Shown piece by piece: positions 9,358 to 19,084 of a stretch of DNA of 64,000 bases (position 1 is its first letter; each line of letters starts with the position of its first letter). This DNA comes from Maribacter dokdonensis DSW-8 (GTDB lineage Bacteria > Bacteroidota > Bacteroidia > Flavobacteriales > Flavobacteriaceae). A program made the translations under genes and the position numbers. The notes beneath the pieces were generated by a model. The model was not told the DNA's origin and did not search any database. It was given only the letters and a program-made list of their open reading frames with translations. The stretch lies in NCBI RefSeq assembly GCF_001447995.1, contig NZ_LDPE01000009.1, forward strand, positions 11,466 to 75,465, written 5' to 3'.

Positions 9358-9963
9358 TTAATCTCTATTAATATCGAAAACAATGCCTTCTTTGTGCATT
9401 TGAATCATTTCACTTTTAGAATATCCATAAGTGATTTCAGAATAATTTTCGTCCTTATCAATTTTATAGATTCTGGACTTTTTTGATATTTCAAAATCGT
9501 TCAAGGATAGAAATAAACTATCTGTTGTTACTTTTTCAAGTCGCATGGTAGAATAACTGCCGTTATTTGCTTTATACTCATAAATATCACCAACAGCGGG
9601 CTGTGTTAGGTGTAATTGTGTATCCTCTTTATTCTTGCCGCTAGAGTAAATAGTAAATACTATTAACAGAGCAAAAATCAATAGACCCGAGAACTGCCAA
9701 ATTGGACCTTTAGCCTCTCCTTTGATATTTTTATACTGCATTTTAAGAGCTTCGGGCATCTGCTTAGGACTTAAAGTCTCTTTGCAATGTGCGCAGTAAG
9801 TACTACCACTTTTACCCAATGGAAAAACAGGGATCCAAAAAACATGTGCGTGCCTTCTGTAAATATTAATGTAAATAGTATCTTGATTATTGCAATGTTG
9901 ACAAGTAATGTTTCTTGTTTTTACCGAATCAAGACTAGCTGATCCAGTGCCAAAAAATATCAT
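9358..9963 (-). CDS. Zinc-ribbon single-span membrane protein of unknown function
   Basis: A 201-residue protein that I do not recognise as a named family. Residues 20-60 form a four-cysteine zinc ribbon (CQHC at 21-24 and CAHC at 57-60) with a stretch HAHVFWIPVFPLGK between the pairs, a pattern seen in small bacterial zinc-ribbon membrane proteins. A single hydrophobic segment lies at about 91-107 (FSGLLIFALLIVFTIY). The C-terminal half is polar, beta-rich in appearance and probably faces the periplasm. It stands alone, between tRNA-Arg and the YpdA-like gene, 90 bases from the latter. No operon partner suggests a role. Confidence 0.75.
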   Translation of the reverse strand: MIFFGTGSASLDSVKTRNITCQHCNNQDTIYINIYRRHAHVFWIPVFPLGKSGSTYCAHCKETLSPKQMPEALKMQYKNIKGEAKGPIWQFSGLLIFALLIVFTIYSSGKNKEDTQLHLTQPAVGDIYEYKANNGSYSTMRLEKVTTDSLFLSLNDFEISKKSRIYKIDKDENYSEITYGYSKSEMIQMHKEGIVFDINRD

Positions 9964-10053
9964 AATGGAAGGTTTAGTAGTTAAGTACTCTACATAACGT
10001 CCATATATATTACCTATTGTTTATAATGATTATTGTCTGTTAAAGTCAGTGGA

Positions 10054-11031
10054 TTACGTAGTCACAGAGCTTAGAACAATATTTTTTACAATCATTTTAG
10101 CATGTATTCTTGAGTTTTCAATAAACCATTTATGAGTTTCCATACCACCACATATAACCCCGGCCAAGTATAACCCAGACACGTTGGTTTCCATCGTTTC
10201 TGGATTGTATTCGGGGAGTTTTTTATCATCTTCACTAATGTTTACGCCTAATTTTTCTAAGAAACTAAAATTGGGTCTATATCCGGTAAGTGCTAAAACA
10301 AAATCATTTTCAATTTCCTCCTCGCCCGTACCAGTGTTCAAAAGGATACTGTCATTGGTAATGGCTTTAACCGTTGTGTTGAAATAGGCTTTAATACTTC
10401 CTTCCTCTATACGGTTGATGATATCCGGTCTTACCCAATATTTTACACGTTGACCAACTTCTGGACCTCTAATGATCAGTGTAACTTCTGCACCTTTTCT
10501 GTAACATTCCAAGGCAGCATCAATTGCAGAATTGCTTGCCCCTATAACTGCAACTTTTTGTCCGGCATAGTAATGTGGATTATCGTAATAGTGAACAACT
10601 TTTTTTAAGTCTTCTCCCGGTACGTTCAGTAAGTTGGGTAAGTCATAGAAACCGGTTGCTACCACAATTTGCTTTGAGGTGTATGTATTTTTGTTGGATG
10701 TGACAGTGAATGTTTCTCCCTTTTTTTGAACGTTCTCAACCTTTTCAAACAAATTTATATGCAACTTATTTGAAGTAACTATTCGTCTGTAATATTCTAA
10801 TGCCTCGTCTCTTTTAGGTTTCGCTTCTTTACTGATAAATGGTATTTCGTCTATCTCCAATTTTTCCGATGAAGAGAAAAATTGCATATTACTAGGATAG
10901 TGGAAAAGGGAATTTACAATAGGTCCTTTTTCAATGATCAGATAAGAAAGTCCGTTTTTTTTAGCCTCTAATCCGCATGCTATACCAATTGGTCCTCCGC
11001 CAACGATGACAATATCAAATTCAGTTTTCAT
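10054..11031 (-). CDS. YpdA-family FAD/NAD(P)-dependent reductase
   Basis: A 325-residue two-dinucleotide-fold flavoprotein. The FAD motif VGGGPIGIACGLEA is at the N-terminus, the NAD(P) motif VAVIGASNSAIDAALECYRKG is near residue 165, and the second FAD contact GLYLAGVICGG is near residue 290. There is no CxxC redox pair, which separates it from thioredoxin reductase and fits YpdA. In Bacillota, YpdA reduces bacillithiol disulfide; whether this organism makes bacillithiol cannot be seen here because no bsh genes are in the window. Its start overlaps the rpe stop by 4 bases (ATGA), so it is translated with rpe. Confidence 0.85.
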   Translation of the reverse strand: MKTEFDIVIVGGGPIGIACGLEAKKNGLSYLIIEKGPIVNSLFHYPSNMQFFSSSEKLEIDEIPFISKEAKPKRDEALEYYRRIVTSNKLHINLFEKVENVQKKGETFTVTSNKNTYTSKQIVVATGFYDLPNLLNVPGEDLKKVVHYYDNPHYYAGQKVAVIGASNSAIDAALECYRKGAEVTLIIRGPEVGQRVKYWVRPDIINRIEEGSIKAYFNTTVKAITNDSILLNTGTGEEEIENDFVLALTGYRPNFSFLEKLGVNISEDDKKLPEYNPETMETNVSGLYLAGVICGGMETHKWFIENSRIHAKMIVKNIVLSSVTT

Positions 11032-11678
11032 CCCTTTAAATCTTTAATAGTTGTTGTTGGGTCTTCGCTTTTAAAAACAAAACTACCGGCAACCAAAACA
11101 TCTGCGCCGGCATCAACTAATTTTTGAGAGTTGTTCGTAGTAACACCACCATCAATTTCAATCAAAGCGGACGAATTTTTTCTGGCGATCATCGCCTTTG
11201 CAGCTTTTATTTTATCATAAGTGTTTTCAATGAAAGATTGTCCACCAAAGCCGGGGTTAACGCTCATGATCAAAACCACATCAATATCTTGAATAATATC
11301 TTCTAAAAGAGATACGTTGGTATGCGGATTTAACGCTACACCTGCTTTCATGCCCAAAGCTTTAATGGCTTGTATGGTTCTATGTAAATGAGTGCAGGCT
11401 TCATAATGAACGGTTAGAATATGTGCTCCAAGTTTGGCAAATTCTTCCAAATACCTATCTGGGTCAACAATCATTAAATGCACATCTAAAGGAATTGTAG
11501 CATGTTTTTGAATAGCTTTAACTACGGGCATACCATAAGATATGTTTGGAACAAAAACGCCGTCCATGACATCTATATGGTGATACGTTGCTTCACTGGC
11601 GTTCACCATTTCTACATCGCGTTGTAAATTACCAAAATCTGCAGCTAAAAGAGATGGCGCTATGCTTGCCTTTTTCAT
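11028..11678 (-). CDS. rpe: Ribulose-phosphate 3-epimerase
   Basis: Rpe interconverts ribulose 5-phosphate and xylulose 5-phosphate in the pentose phosphate pathway. The 216-residue TIM-barrel product shows the N-terminal PSLLAADFGNLQRDVE, the metal and catalytic segments HHIDVMDGVFVPNIS and PLDVHLMI, LTVHYEA, MSVNPGFGGQSFI and IEIDGGVTTNN with the phosphate-binding end ADVLVAGSFVF. Length is normal. The stop overlaps the YpdA-like start (4 bases), and 82 bases separate it from the BNR-repeat gene upstream. Confidence 0.97.
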   Translation of the reverse strand: MKKASIAPSLLAADFGNLQRDVEMVNASEATYHHIDVMDGVFVPNISYGMPVVKAIQKHATIPLDVHLMIVDPDRYLEEFAKLGAHILTVHYEACTHLHRTIQAIKALGMKAGVALNPHTNVSLLEDIIQDIDVVLIMSVNPGFGGQSFIENTYDKIKAAKAMIARKNSSALIEIDGGVTTNNSQKLVDAGADVLVAGSFVFKSEDPTTTIKDLKG

Positions 11679-11760
11679 TTTATAAAACCTTTATTGTTCA
11701 GTACAAAAATACGGATTTGTAATTCGTTCTACAGTTGTTTTAGATTTGCTTTAACTACGA

Positions 11761-14700
11761 TCAATCAATTGACGTGCCGCCACTTTTTATGAGAATAGGA
11801 TTTATCTTTGACTTGTATTTGTCAAAAATCCCGTTCAATTTGTTCAATTCTATAGTGAGTTCTGCCGATAATTCTTCATACACTTTGTAGGCACCGTTTG
11901 TTGGTTTTGCTTCTCCAGATTCTACACTTCGGCGTAAAGATGCCAATCTGTTGTTGAGTTTAATTGGGAAGTTCAAAGGATCTTGACCTGATTGATTTTT
12001 AACTTGGTAAAGAGCTTCTTCCACTTCAGTGATCTCACCTAGAAATGGCGTTACGATCGTTTCATAATCAGTAGCTTCAATATCTTCTTTAGCATCGTGA
12101 AGTTGCTTTTTGATATCACGTATTTTGATTACCGTTTCATTTGCAGTAGAAGTTTTTTCCATAATTTTATTGGAAAGCTCAAATTGTTCATCCAAATCTT
12201 CTTTTGTAATGCCTTTTAGATTTGGGTCCATTTCTATATTGAACGAATAGGTTTGCTCATAGTTTCCGGACTTCATTTTAACCTTGTAAGTACCTATGGG
12301 GGCTTTTGGACCTCTGGCAGGTCTTGCGCTCCAAATAATCATTCCGTCGAATGTTGTAGCTCCTGTGTATCTCATATCCCAGGTGAACGTGTTTATCCCT
12401 TTTGCGGTGGTTGGCTTTGTAGAGCCTCCTTTAAGCCAATAGGGTAAATTAGGGTCTACTTCGTATTTTGGTTTGCTACCGGTAAAGGTGTTGATCAATT
12501 TGTCATTTGCGTCAAAAATTTCAAAGGTGATGGTATCTTTTTCTTCTTTAAGATAATACTGAATAGAAGCATCGGTGACACCTCTAATAGCGTTGGTAGG
12601 TTTAAAAAGAATAGCTTCTTGTTTAACCATTTCTGGGGAATACTGTCTTAGGGGTTGAATATCATCTAAAATCCAGAAGCCTCTTCCGTGAGTACCAAGA
12701 ACGACATCATTGTCTTTAACTACCAAATCTCTTACCGGTGTATCTGGTAATTTAAGTTGAAGGCTTTGCCAAAGTTCGCCATCGTTCATAGAGAAATATA
12801 CGCCATGTTCCGTTGCTAAAAATAAAAGTCCCTCCCTTACTGGATCTTCACGAACAGCTCTTGCAAAATGCCCGTCTGCAATACCATTAATAATTTTAGT
12901 CCAAGTTTTACCATAATCATGGGTTTTAAATACATAGGGTTGCCTGTCGTCTACTTGGTATCTATTGGCGGCTACGTAAAGCGTACCAGGATTGTGAAGA
13001 GATTCGTCAATAATACTTACCCTTGAAAATTTAGGTAATTCTTTTGGTGTAATATCTGACCAATTTTTACCACCGTCTCTTGTAATATGTATTTTACCAT
13101 CATCTGATCCTGCCCATATGGTATTAATGTCATGATTAGATGGGGCAAGCGCAAATACGGTTGCGTAAATTTCAGGACCGTTCATATCCATGGTAATAAT
13201 ACCTCCGGTCTTTCCTAAAGTAGATGGGTCTGCATAGGTAAGATCAGGACTTATTTTTTCCCAAGATTGACCATCATCGGTAGTTTTCCAAACATGTTGG
13301 GAGCAGGTATACATTACGTTTTCATCTTGTGGTGCAAACATAATAGGGAAGGTCCATTGCCAACGTTCCGGCAAAGCGCTTGCCGGTTCACCAGAGAAAA
13401 ACCGTGGATACACCTGTATATCCCTAGATTGGCCGTTACTACGATCATACCTGGTTAAGAGTGCGCCTTGGCTACCTGCATAAAATATATCCAAGTTGGT
13501 AGGGTGTTGGGTGATCCACCCGCTTTCGCCGCCACCTACAGCATATGCCCAACCATCCCCTTGACCTCTTGCCTGCATATGGCCCCAGCCATCACTTGGT
13601 ACGGCAATGGTACTATTATCTTGTTGGGCACCAGCCACATGGTAAGGTACATCGTTTGTGGTCATTACATGATATAACTGTGTTGTGGTGTAATCTTCCT
13701 CTGTCCATGATTTACCACCGTTAATACTTACCACGCCACCGCCATCGTTTGATGAGATCATTCTATTAGGATCGTTAGGGTCTATCCAAAGATCATGATT
13801 ATCACCATGTGGAACTTTAATTTCAGTATCAAAAGTTACCCCACCATCCGTAGACTTCCAAAAATCAACATTTAGTCCGTATACGGTTTCTTTATCAACA
13901 GGGTCGGCGTAAATTCTAGAATAGTAAAATGCGCGTTGTCTTAGTTTTCTTTCGTCATTGGTTTTGGTCCATGTTTTACCGGCATCGTCCGATCTAAAAA
14001 CACCACCTTCATTAGCTTCTACAATGGCCCATACACGGTTAGAATCTGCAGGGGATACCGTTACACCAATTTTACCTAACGGTCCTGCGGGCATACCTGG
14101 GTTATTAGATAGATCACTCCAGGTTTCTCCGCCATCGGTAGATTTCCATAGTTTACAATCCGGACCACCGCCCCACATTTTCCAAGCTTTACGTTGAACT
14201 TGCCAAGTGCTGGCGTATAAAACATTTGGGTTGTTACGGTCTATAATTAAATCTACAGCACCCGCCTTATCGCTAACATATAAAGTTTTCTTCCATGTTT
14301 TTCCACCATCCATACTTTTAAAAACGCCCCTTTCTTCATTGTCGCCATACGGGTGACCCAATGCGGCGACGTATACAATATCAGGATTTGTGGGATGAAT
14401 TCTAATTCTTGAAACAGCTTGGGTTTCTTCAAGACCTAAGTGTTCCCAAGTTTTACCGGCATCAGTAGATTTGTAAACACCATCACCTTGAGTAATACTT
14501 CCGCGCAATTGAACTTCCCCCATGCCTATATAAACTATATCTGGGTTGGTTTCGGCAACTGCAACCGCACCAACGGAAGAGCTGGTTATTTGCCCGTCTG
14601 TAACAGGTTCCCATTCATTACCACCATCAGTGGTCTTCCATAATCCACCGCCCGTTGCTCCAAAATAATATTCATTAGGTCTGCTAGGGCTGCCCGTAGA

Positions 14701-14877
14701 ACCAAGCGATCGACCTCCACGTACGGGGCCAATATTTCGCCATTCCAAATTTTCATAGAAAGCTTTGTCGATTACAACATCTTGAGTATTATTTTTTGCT
14801 TTATTTTTCTGCGCAAATACAGTAGAGGTAAAGGAAAAAAATAGAAGGACAACAATTGTCGAAAATTTCGAGTTCAT
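11761..14877 (-). CDS. Exported BNR/Asp-box (VPS10-sortilin-like) repeat protein
   Basis: A 1038-residue exported protein with signal peptide (residues 1-22, ending SFTSTVFA before QKNK). About ten Asp-box motifs of the type SxDxGxTW are visible over the first 700 residues, for example STDAGKTW, SMDGGKTW, STDGGETW, SDDAGKTW, TTDDGQSW, TRDGGKNW and THDYGKTW, each next to a strand-rich segment. This builds one or two large beta-propellers of the sortilin/glycosidase type. After the propeller comes a Fn3-like segment (DTITFEIFDANDKL) and a helical C-terminal tail. Such proteins are often annotated as glycosyl hydrolases, but no catalytic residues can be assigned, and enzyme activity is unproven. 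It has no T9SS sorting domain, so a periplasmic place is likely. Confidence 0.85.
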   Translation of the reverse strand: MNSKFSTIVVLLFFSFTSTVFAQKNKAKNNTQDVVIDKAFYENLEWRNIGPVRGGRSLGSTGSPSRPNEYYFGATGGGLWKTTDGGNEWEPVTDGQITSSSVGAVAVAETNPDIVYIGMGEVQLRGSITQGDGVYKSTDAGKTWEHLGLEETQAVSRIRIHPTNPDIVYVAALGHPYGDNEERGVFKSMDGGKTWKKTLYVSDKAGAVDLIIDRNNPNVLYASTWQVQRKAWKMWGGGPDCKLWKSTDGGETWSDLSNNPGMPAGPLGKIGVTVSPADSNRVWAIVEANEGGVFRSDDAGKTWTKTNDERKLRQRAFYYSRIYADPVDKETVYGLNVDFWKSTDGGVTFDTEIKVPHGDNHDLWIDPNDPNRMISSNDGGGVVSINGGKSWTEEDYTTTQLYHVMTTNDVPYHVAGAQQDNSTIAVPSDGWGHMQARGQGDGWAYAVGGGESGWITQHPTNLDIFYAGSQGALLTRYDRSNGQSRDIQVYPRFFSGEPASALPERWQWTFPIMFAPQDENVMYTCSQHVWKTTDDGQSWEKISPDLTYADPSTLGKTGGIITMDMNGPEIYATVFALAPSNHDINTIWAGSDDGKIHITRDGGKNWSDITPKELPKFSRVSIIDESLHNPGTLYVAANRYQVDDRQPYVFKTHDYGKTWTKIINGIADGHFARAVREDPVREGLLFLATEHGVYFSMNDGELWQSLQLKLPDTPVRDLVVKDNDVVLGTHGRGFWILDDIQPLRQYSPEMVKQEAILFKPTNAIRGVTDASIQYYLKEEKDTITFEIFDANDKLINTFTGSKPKYEVDPNLPYWLKGGSTKPTTAKGINTFTWDMRYTGATTFDGMIIWSARPARGPKAPIGTYKVKMKSGNYEQTYSFNIEMDPNLKGITKEDLDEQFELSNKIMEKTSTANETVIKIRDIKKQLHDAKEDIEATDYETIVTPFLGEITEVEEALYQVKNQSGQDPLNFPIKLNNRLASLRRSVESGEAKPTNGAYKVYEELSAELTIELNKLNGIFDKYKSKINPILIKSGGTSID

Positions 14878-15123
14878 AAGAGTTGTTGTTTGGTGGATAA
14901 TTTAAATAATTGGTTGCTTGAAAATAAGCATTTAATCTGCGAATAATTGGGTAAAGGAAAATTTTAACGACTTGTGAATCCTATTAATGCGATAAGCGAT
15001 TTTTACGCCGTTTTGCTTTAGAATATTCTAAAAATGAAGTGCTTATTTTATCAAATGTATATGCAAGGAATATGATGTAGTTTTTTATAAAAAACAGCTC
15101 TGAAAAGTAAAGTCGAGCGGGCT

Positions 15124-15576
15124 TTAGCTGATTTGTCTTAAACCTTCATAAATGGAAATAGCAACAGCATTTGCCAAATTAAGACTTCTAATATGTGTAC
15201 TGTATAATGGTATCTTAACCGCGTTTTCTTGATGTTTGTTTAATAAGGTCTTAGGTAGCCCAACAGATTCTTTTCCAAAAACTAAGAACATGTCATCTTC
15301 AAAATCAATTTCCCAATGATTTTTGTTTGCGGTAGCAGAGAAGAAAATCATTTTTTTGTCATCATGTTCTTTAAAAAATGCATCTACGTTTTCATGAATG
15401 ACCACATTAAGATGTTGCCAATAATCTAGCCCTGCTCTTTTTAATCGTTTATCGCTTAGCTCAAAACCAAAAGGTTTAACCAAATGTAAGGTAGAACCGG
15501 TGCCAAGTGCCAATCTGCCAATGTTACCAGTGTTGTTAGGAATTTCAGGTTCTATAAGTACAATATGAAAGCCCAT
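15124..15576 (-). CDS. trmL: TrmL-type tRNA (cytidine/uridine-34 2'-O)-methyltransferase
   Basis: TrmL methylates the ribose of the wobble base of tRNA-Leu isoacceptors. The 150-residue SPOUT-fold product is the minimal TrmL size, with LIEPEIPNNTGNIGRLA at the N-terminus, VFGKESVGLPKTLL (SAM-binding knot) near residue 100 and IRSLNLANAVAISIYEGLRQ at the C-terminus. Its start codon overlaps the stop of the VF530-family gene by one base (TAATG), so the pair is coupled. A 246-base gap with no gene separates it from the BNR gene. Confidence 0.94.
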   Translation of the reverse strand: MGFHIVLIEPEIPNNTGNIGRLALGTGSTLHLVKPFGFELSDKRLKRAGLDYWQHLNVVIHENVDAFFKEHDDKKMIFFSATANKNHWEIDFEDDMFLVFGKESVGLPKTLLNKHQENAVKIPLYSTHIRSLNLANAVAISIYEGLRQIS

Positions 15577-15800
15577 TATTTTTTAAAGGATTGTAAGTAT
15601 AAATGTTCTACTTTTTCTCTGGCCCATGGAGTTCTACGTAAAAACTTTAAACTTGATTTTATAGAAGGGTTACTTTTAAAACAATTGATATTTACTTGTC
15701 TCGCTAAATCTTCCCAAGAGTATTTCTCTGTAAGTTCTTCTAAAATGGTCACGAGCTTTACACCGTGAAGTGGGTTATTGGGCTGAGAATCTGAACTCAT
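15576..15800 (-). CDS. VF530-family (DUF2132) small DNA-binding-like protein
   Basis: A 74-residue protein of the VF530 family, known from structure as a small helical fold and annotated as DNA-binding by inference. Signature parts visible are [32 protein letters not shown] and the C-terminal [17 protein letters not shown]. It ends on the trmL start codon and begins 27 bases after the pullulanase stop, so pulA, this gene and trmL may form one transcript. No role is established for the family. Confidence 0.88.
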   Translation of the reverse strand: MSSDSQPNNPLHGVKLVTILEELTEKYSWEDLARQVNINCFKSNPSIKSSLKFLRRTPWAREKVEHLYLQSFKK

Positions 15801-15827
15801 ATGATTGGATTATATTATAAATAATAC

Positions 15828-17816
15828 TCATTTTTGAAAGGCAACGTACATGGAAAGTGCAGGAACCTGAATGGTATCTTTTACTAATTGTAAACCTTCA
15901 AAGTCAAAGGTACTACCTGAAACGGCTTTATGCCAAACGCCTTCAATTTTATAATCTATTTTTTTGTTTGATGCGTTATAAATGACCAGTATTTTCTGCC
16001 AATTGTCATTATTTGCATTGTGATCAATAATGAAAGAAACAAGGCTATCATTGGTCTGTTGGAATTTTACTTTTTCGCGAACTTCTTTTGCATTGGCAAT
16101 ATGAAATGCAGGATGCTCTTTTCGTAAGCGAATTAAATTTTTGTAGTATTTGAACACTTCCTGATACTCAATTTTCCAATTCCAGTTTATTTGATTAATG
16201 CTATCTGGCAGGTTATATGAATTATGTTCCTCATTTTTAGTACGTAGCATTTCTGCACCGGCATGTAGAAAAGGAGTGCCTTGTGAGGTCAGTACAATGG
16301 CATTCGCTAATTTATCCATTGTTATTAACGTTTCTACGTCAGCATCTGGTCTTGAAATTTTCAGTTTATCAAAAAGTGTGTGGTTGTCATGGCAAGAGAC
16401 ATAATTTATAGATTGCCAAGGTTCATTGGTCCAAGGGGTATTTGAATAATTAATACTGTTGTAGTTAACATCAGGATGCTGAATAGCTCCTACAATTCCA
16501 AATTTTATGGATTCTTGTTTATTCTTGGCACCACTTACGAAACCTAAACTCTGGTCATCAAAAACAGACCCTTTTAGTCCATCACGTAAATCGTCATTAA
16601 AAGCTGCAATTTTTGGTAATTGTTGCATGTGTTTTTTAAGAGCACGCTTTTCTTCCGGTAAAGGGGAATCTCCTGCGGTCCACCCTTCACCGTAAAGTAA
16701 TGCATCAGGGTTTAATTTTAGAACGGCATCAGCAACATTATTCATGGTCTCAATGTCATGAATGCCCATTAAATCGAACCTAAAACCATCAATATGATAT
16801 TCTTTGGTCCAATAGGTGACAGATTCTATCATGAATTTGCGCATCATACTACGTTCAGAAGCAGTTTCATTACCGCAGGCAGCGGCATCTGAATAAGATC
16901 CGTCTTGCCAATGTCTGTAATAATAACCGGGAACTTCAAGATTAAAATTAGAAGTATCGGTTCTGCCCGTATGGTTGTAAACAACGTCCATAATTACACC
17001 TATGCCATTGTCATGAAAAGCTTTGATCATTTGTTTAAATTCCCTAATACGTACTTCCGCATTAAATGGATCTGTTGAAAATGAGCCTTCTGGAACGTTA
17101 TAATTGTTAGGGTCGTACCCCCAATTAAATTGAGGTGTATTTAAATTGGTCTCGTCAATAGCGTAGTGATCAAAAGTGGGTAAAAGATGCACATGTGTAA
17201 TACCCAGTTCCTTTAAATGGTCAATTCCTGTGGATACATTATTATTTCCAGTGGTACCTTTTTCGGTTATCCCTAAATATTTACCCGGATAGAATGAACC
17301 AGATTGTGGGTGTATGGTCATATCACGCACATGTAGCTCATAAATAATGGCTTCATTTGGTTGTTTTAACAGAGGGGAACGATCATTGTGCCACCCAATA
17401 GGATTAGTGGATTCCATATTTGTCACCATGGCTCTATTGCCGTTAACACCTACTGCTTTCGCATATATACCGGGAGTTTCATTTAACCATTTATTGTTGT
17501 GCTTTACTTGGTAAGTGTAGTATGTTCCATTCAAATCTCCTTGAACTGCTATGTGCCATACGCCAGTGGTTGACTTTTTAAGGGGATATATCTCAAAAGC
17601 TTCAACATCATTACCTTTTTTAAATAATCTTAATATTACTTCTTCTGCATTTGGAGACCATAGTTTAAATGAAGTGGAATTTTTACCATAGGTAATCCAG
17701 AGATTTTCATCAACAGGCGTAGGGTAGCTGTTAAATTCTTTGGTGTTATCAGATATTTTACACGAATTAAACAATAGTAGAATTATTAGAATTAGTGATA
17801 TGTACCTCATTAGCAT
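15828..17816 (-). CDS. pulA: Type I pullulanase, predicted lipoprotein
   Basis: Pullulanase cleaves alpha-1,6 branch points in pullulan, glycogen and starch products. The 662-residue product starts with a lipoprotein signal (LILIILLLFNSCKIS, acylated Cys near residue 19; ATG at 17810 is a possible alternative start), then a CBM48-like domain (LWSPNAEEVILRLF), then a GH13 barrel. Barrel motifs are VIMDVVYNHTG, GFRFDLMGIHD with the nucleophile Asp, LLYGEGW with the acid/base Glu, and VSCHDNHTLFDK. The family-typical pullulanase motif YNWGYDP-like sequence appears as FNWGYDPNNYN. No SusC/SusD pair is nearby, so it is not part of a visible polysaccharide utilisation locus; probable location is periplasm or outer surface. 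Confidence 0.94.
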   Translation of the reverse strand: MLMRYISLILIILLLFNSCKISDNTKEFNSYPTPVDENLWITYGKNSTSFKLWSPNAEEVILRLFKKGNDVEAFEIYPLKKSTTGVWHIAVQGDLNGTYYTYQVKHNNKWLNETPGIYAKAVGVNGNRAMVTNMESTNPIGWHNDRSPLLKQPNEAIIYELHVRDMTIHPQSGSFYPGKYLGITEKGTTGNNNVSTGIDHLKELGITHVHLLPTFDHYAIDETNLNTPQFNWGYDPNNYNVPEGSFSTDPFNAEVRIREFKQMIKAFHDNGIGVIMDVVYNHTGRTDTSNFNLEVPGYYYRHWQDGSYSDAAACGNETASERSMMRKFMIESVTYWTKEYHIDGFRFDLMGIHDIETMNNVADAVLKLNPDALLYGEGWTAGDSPLPEEKRALKKHMQQLPKIAAFNDDLRDGLKGSVFDDQSLGFVSGAKNKQESIKFGIVGAIQHPDVNYNSINYSNTPWTNEPWQSINYVSCHDNHTLFDKLKISRPDADVETLITMDKLANAIVLTSQGTPFLHAGAEMLRTKNEEHNSYNLPDSINQINWNWKIEYQEVFKYYKNLIRLRKEHPAFHIANAKEVREKVKFQQTNDSLVSFIIDHNANNDNWQKILVIYNASNKKIDYKIEGVWHKAVSGSTFDFEGLQLVKDTIQVPALSMYVAFQK

Positions 17817-17907
17817 GGTGGTAAGCTCCTAAGATAGGCAAAGATCGTTAAGAATTTAACAAGGGGTACTTTTTAGAAGACGAATTATAGTAACCTTTAT
17901 AAATGAA

Positions 17908-17935
17908 AAAACTCCGGTAATCAGCCGGAGTTTAT
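17908..17935 (-). terminator. Terminator downstream of rpoD
   Basis: AAACTCCGG (17909-17917) pairs with CCGGAGTTT (17925-17933) around a 7-base loop. On the minus strand the stem is followed by a T run (plus-strand A run 17901-17911), placing it 126 bases after the rpoD stop. Confidence 0.8.
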
Positions 17936-18061
17936 TCATCAATCAAAAAACGAACAGTCATGATAAACTGTTGTTATCGTTAAAATTACAACTAATATGC
18001 CAATATTGCCAATTTAAGGAAAGATTAACGTGTAATTTTATAACTTTATCACATTGAATTC

Positions 18062-18925
18062 TTAACCCAAATACGTTTTCAATATTTTACTTCTAGAAGT
18101 ATGCTTTAATCTTCTTATCGCTTTTTCTTTAATTTGACGAACTCTTTCTCTTGTAAGATCAAAAGTTTCACCAATTTCTTCCAATGTCATAGAATGCTGA
18201 CCTGCAAGACCAAAGTATAAACGGATAACATCTGCCTCACGAGGAGTCAAAGTTTCTAAAGCACGCTCAATTTCTGTACGTAAAGACTCATGTAACAATT
18301 CTCTATCTGGGTTTGGCGACTCACCACTACGAAGTACATCATAAAGGTTAGAATCTTCACCATCGATAAGAGGAGCATCCATAGATACGTGTCTACCTGA
18401 GTTTTTCAATGATTGTTTTACATCATCAACGGTCATATCCAACTCTTTCGCAATTTCTTCTGGAGAAGGCATTCTTTCATGCGCTTGCTCTAAAAAGGCA
18501 AAAGTTTTGTTGATTTTATTGATAGAACCAATTTTGTTCAATGGCAAACGAACGATACGAGATTGTTCTGCCAAAGCTTGTAATATAGATTGACGGATCC
18601 ACCATACGGCGTATGAGATAAATTTAAAACCTCGCGTTTCGTCAAAACGCTGTGCAGCTTTGATAAGACCAAGGTTTCCCTCGTTAATCAAATCCGGTAA
18701 AGTAAGTCCTTGGTTTTGGTACTGCTTGGCAACTGACACCACGAATCTGAGGTTGGCTTTGGTAAGTTTTTCAAGAGCGATCTGGTCGCCTGCCTTGATG
18801 CGTTGTGCCAACTCTACTTCTTCATCAGCGGTAATCAAGTCCACTTTTCCAATTTCTTGTAAGTACTTGTCCAAAGATGCGGTCTCTCTATTGGTGACCT
18901 GTTTTGTAATCTTAAGCTGTCTCAT
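18062..18925 (-). CDS. rpoD: Primary RNA polymerase sigma factor (RpoD/SigA type)
   Basis: The principal sigma-70 factor. The 287-residue length is typical for Bacteroidota, which lack the long N-terminal region 1.1 of E. coli RpoD. Region 1.2 is [18 protein letters not shown]; region 2 has [31 protein letters not shown] and the promoter-melting [14 protein letters not shown]; region 3 has [12 protein letters not shown]; region 4 has [15 protein letters not shown], and the helix-turn-helix [19 protein letters not shown]. It is transcribed alone. In this phylum the factor recognises TTTG/TAnnTTTG promoters, which fits the promoter motifs listed elsewhere in this window. Confidence 0.96.
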   Translation of the reverse strand: MRQLKITKQVTNRETASLDKYLQEIGKVDLITADEEVELAQRIKAGDQIALEKLTKANLRFVVSVAKQYQNQGLTLPDLINEGNLGLIKAAQRFDETRGFKFISYAVWWIRQSILQALAEQSRIVRLPLNKIGSINKINKTFAFLEQAHERMPSPEEIAKELDMTVDDVKQSLKNSGRHVSMDAPLIDGEDSNLYDVLRSGESPNPDRELLHESLRTEIERALETLTPREADVIRLYFGLAGQHSMTLEEIGETFDLTRERVRQIKEKAIRRLKHTSRSKILKTYLG

Positions 18926-19035
18926 TAAAATAAATTAAGTTCAATTTGCATAGACTGCATATACTTATACGTAAAAATCTTCCGAATGTTACAATTCAAT
19001 AAAAAAAAGTTCATTTTTCCGTTGAACGGCACAAA

Positions 19036-19064
19036 AAAAGCCTCAACTGATTAGTCGAGGCTTT
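19036..19064 (-). terminator. Terminator downstream of pnp
   Basis: AAAGCCTCAACT (19037-19048) faces AGTCGAGGCTTT (19053-19064): an 8-bp perfect outer stem, one mismatch, then three more pairs and a 4-base loop. The minus-strand transcript runs into T residues (plus-strand A run 19033-19039). It lies 21 bases after the pnp stop. Confidence 0.85.
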
Positions 19065-19084
19065 AAGAATAAACTTACAAAGAG

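Noticed and set aside
15080..15095. A/T palindrome GTTTTTTATAAAAAAC after trmL as a terminator
   Set aside because: The stem is nearly all A-T pairs and lacks a GC core. In this composition it can arise by chance; kept out of the feature list.
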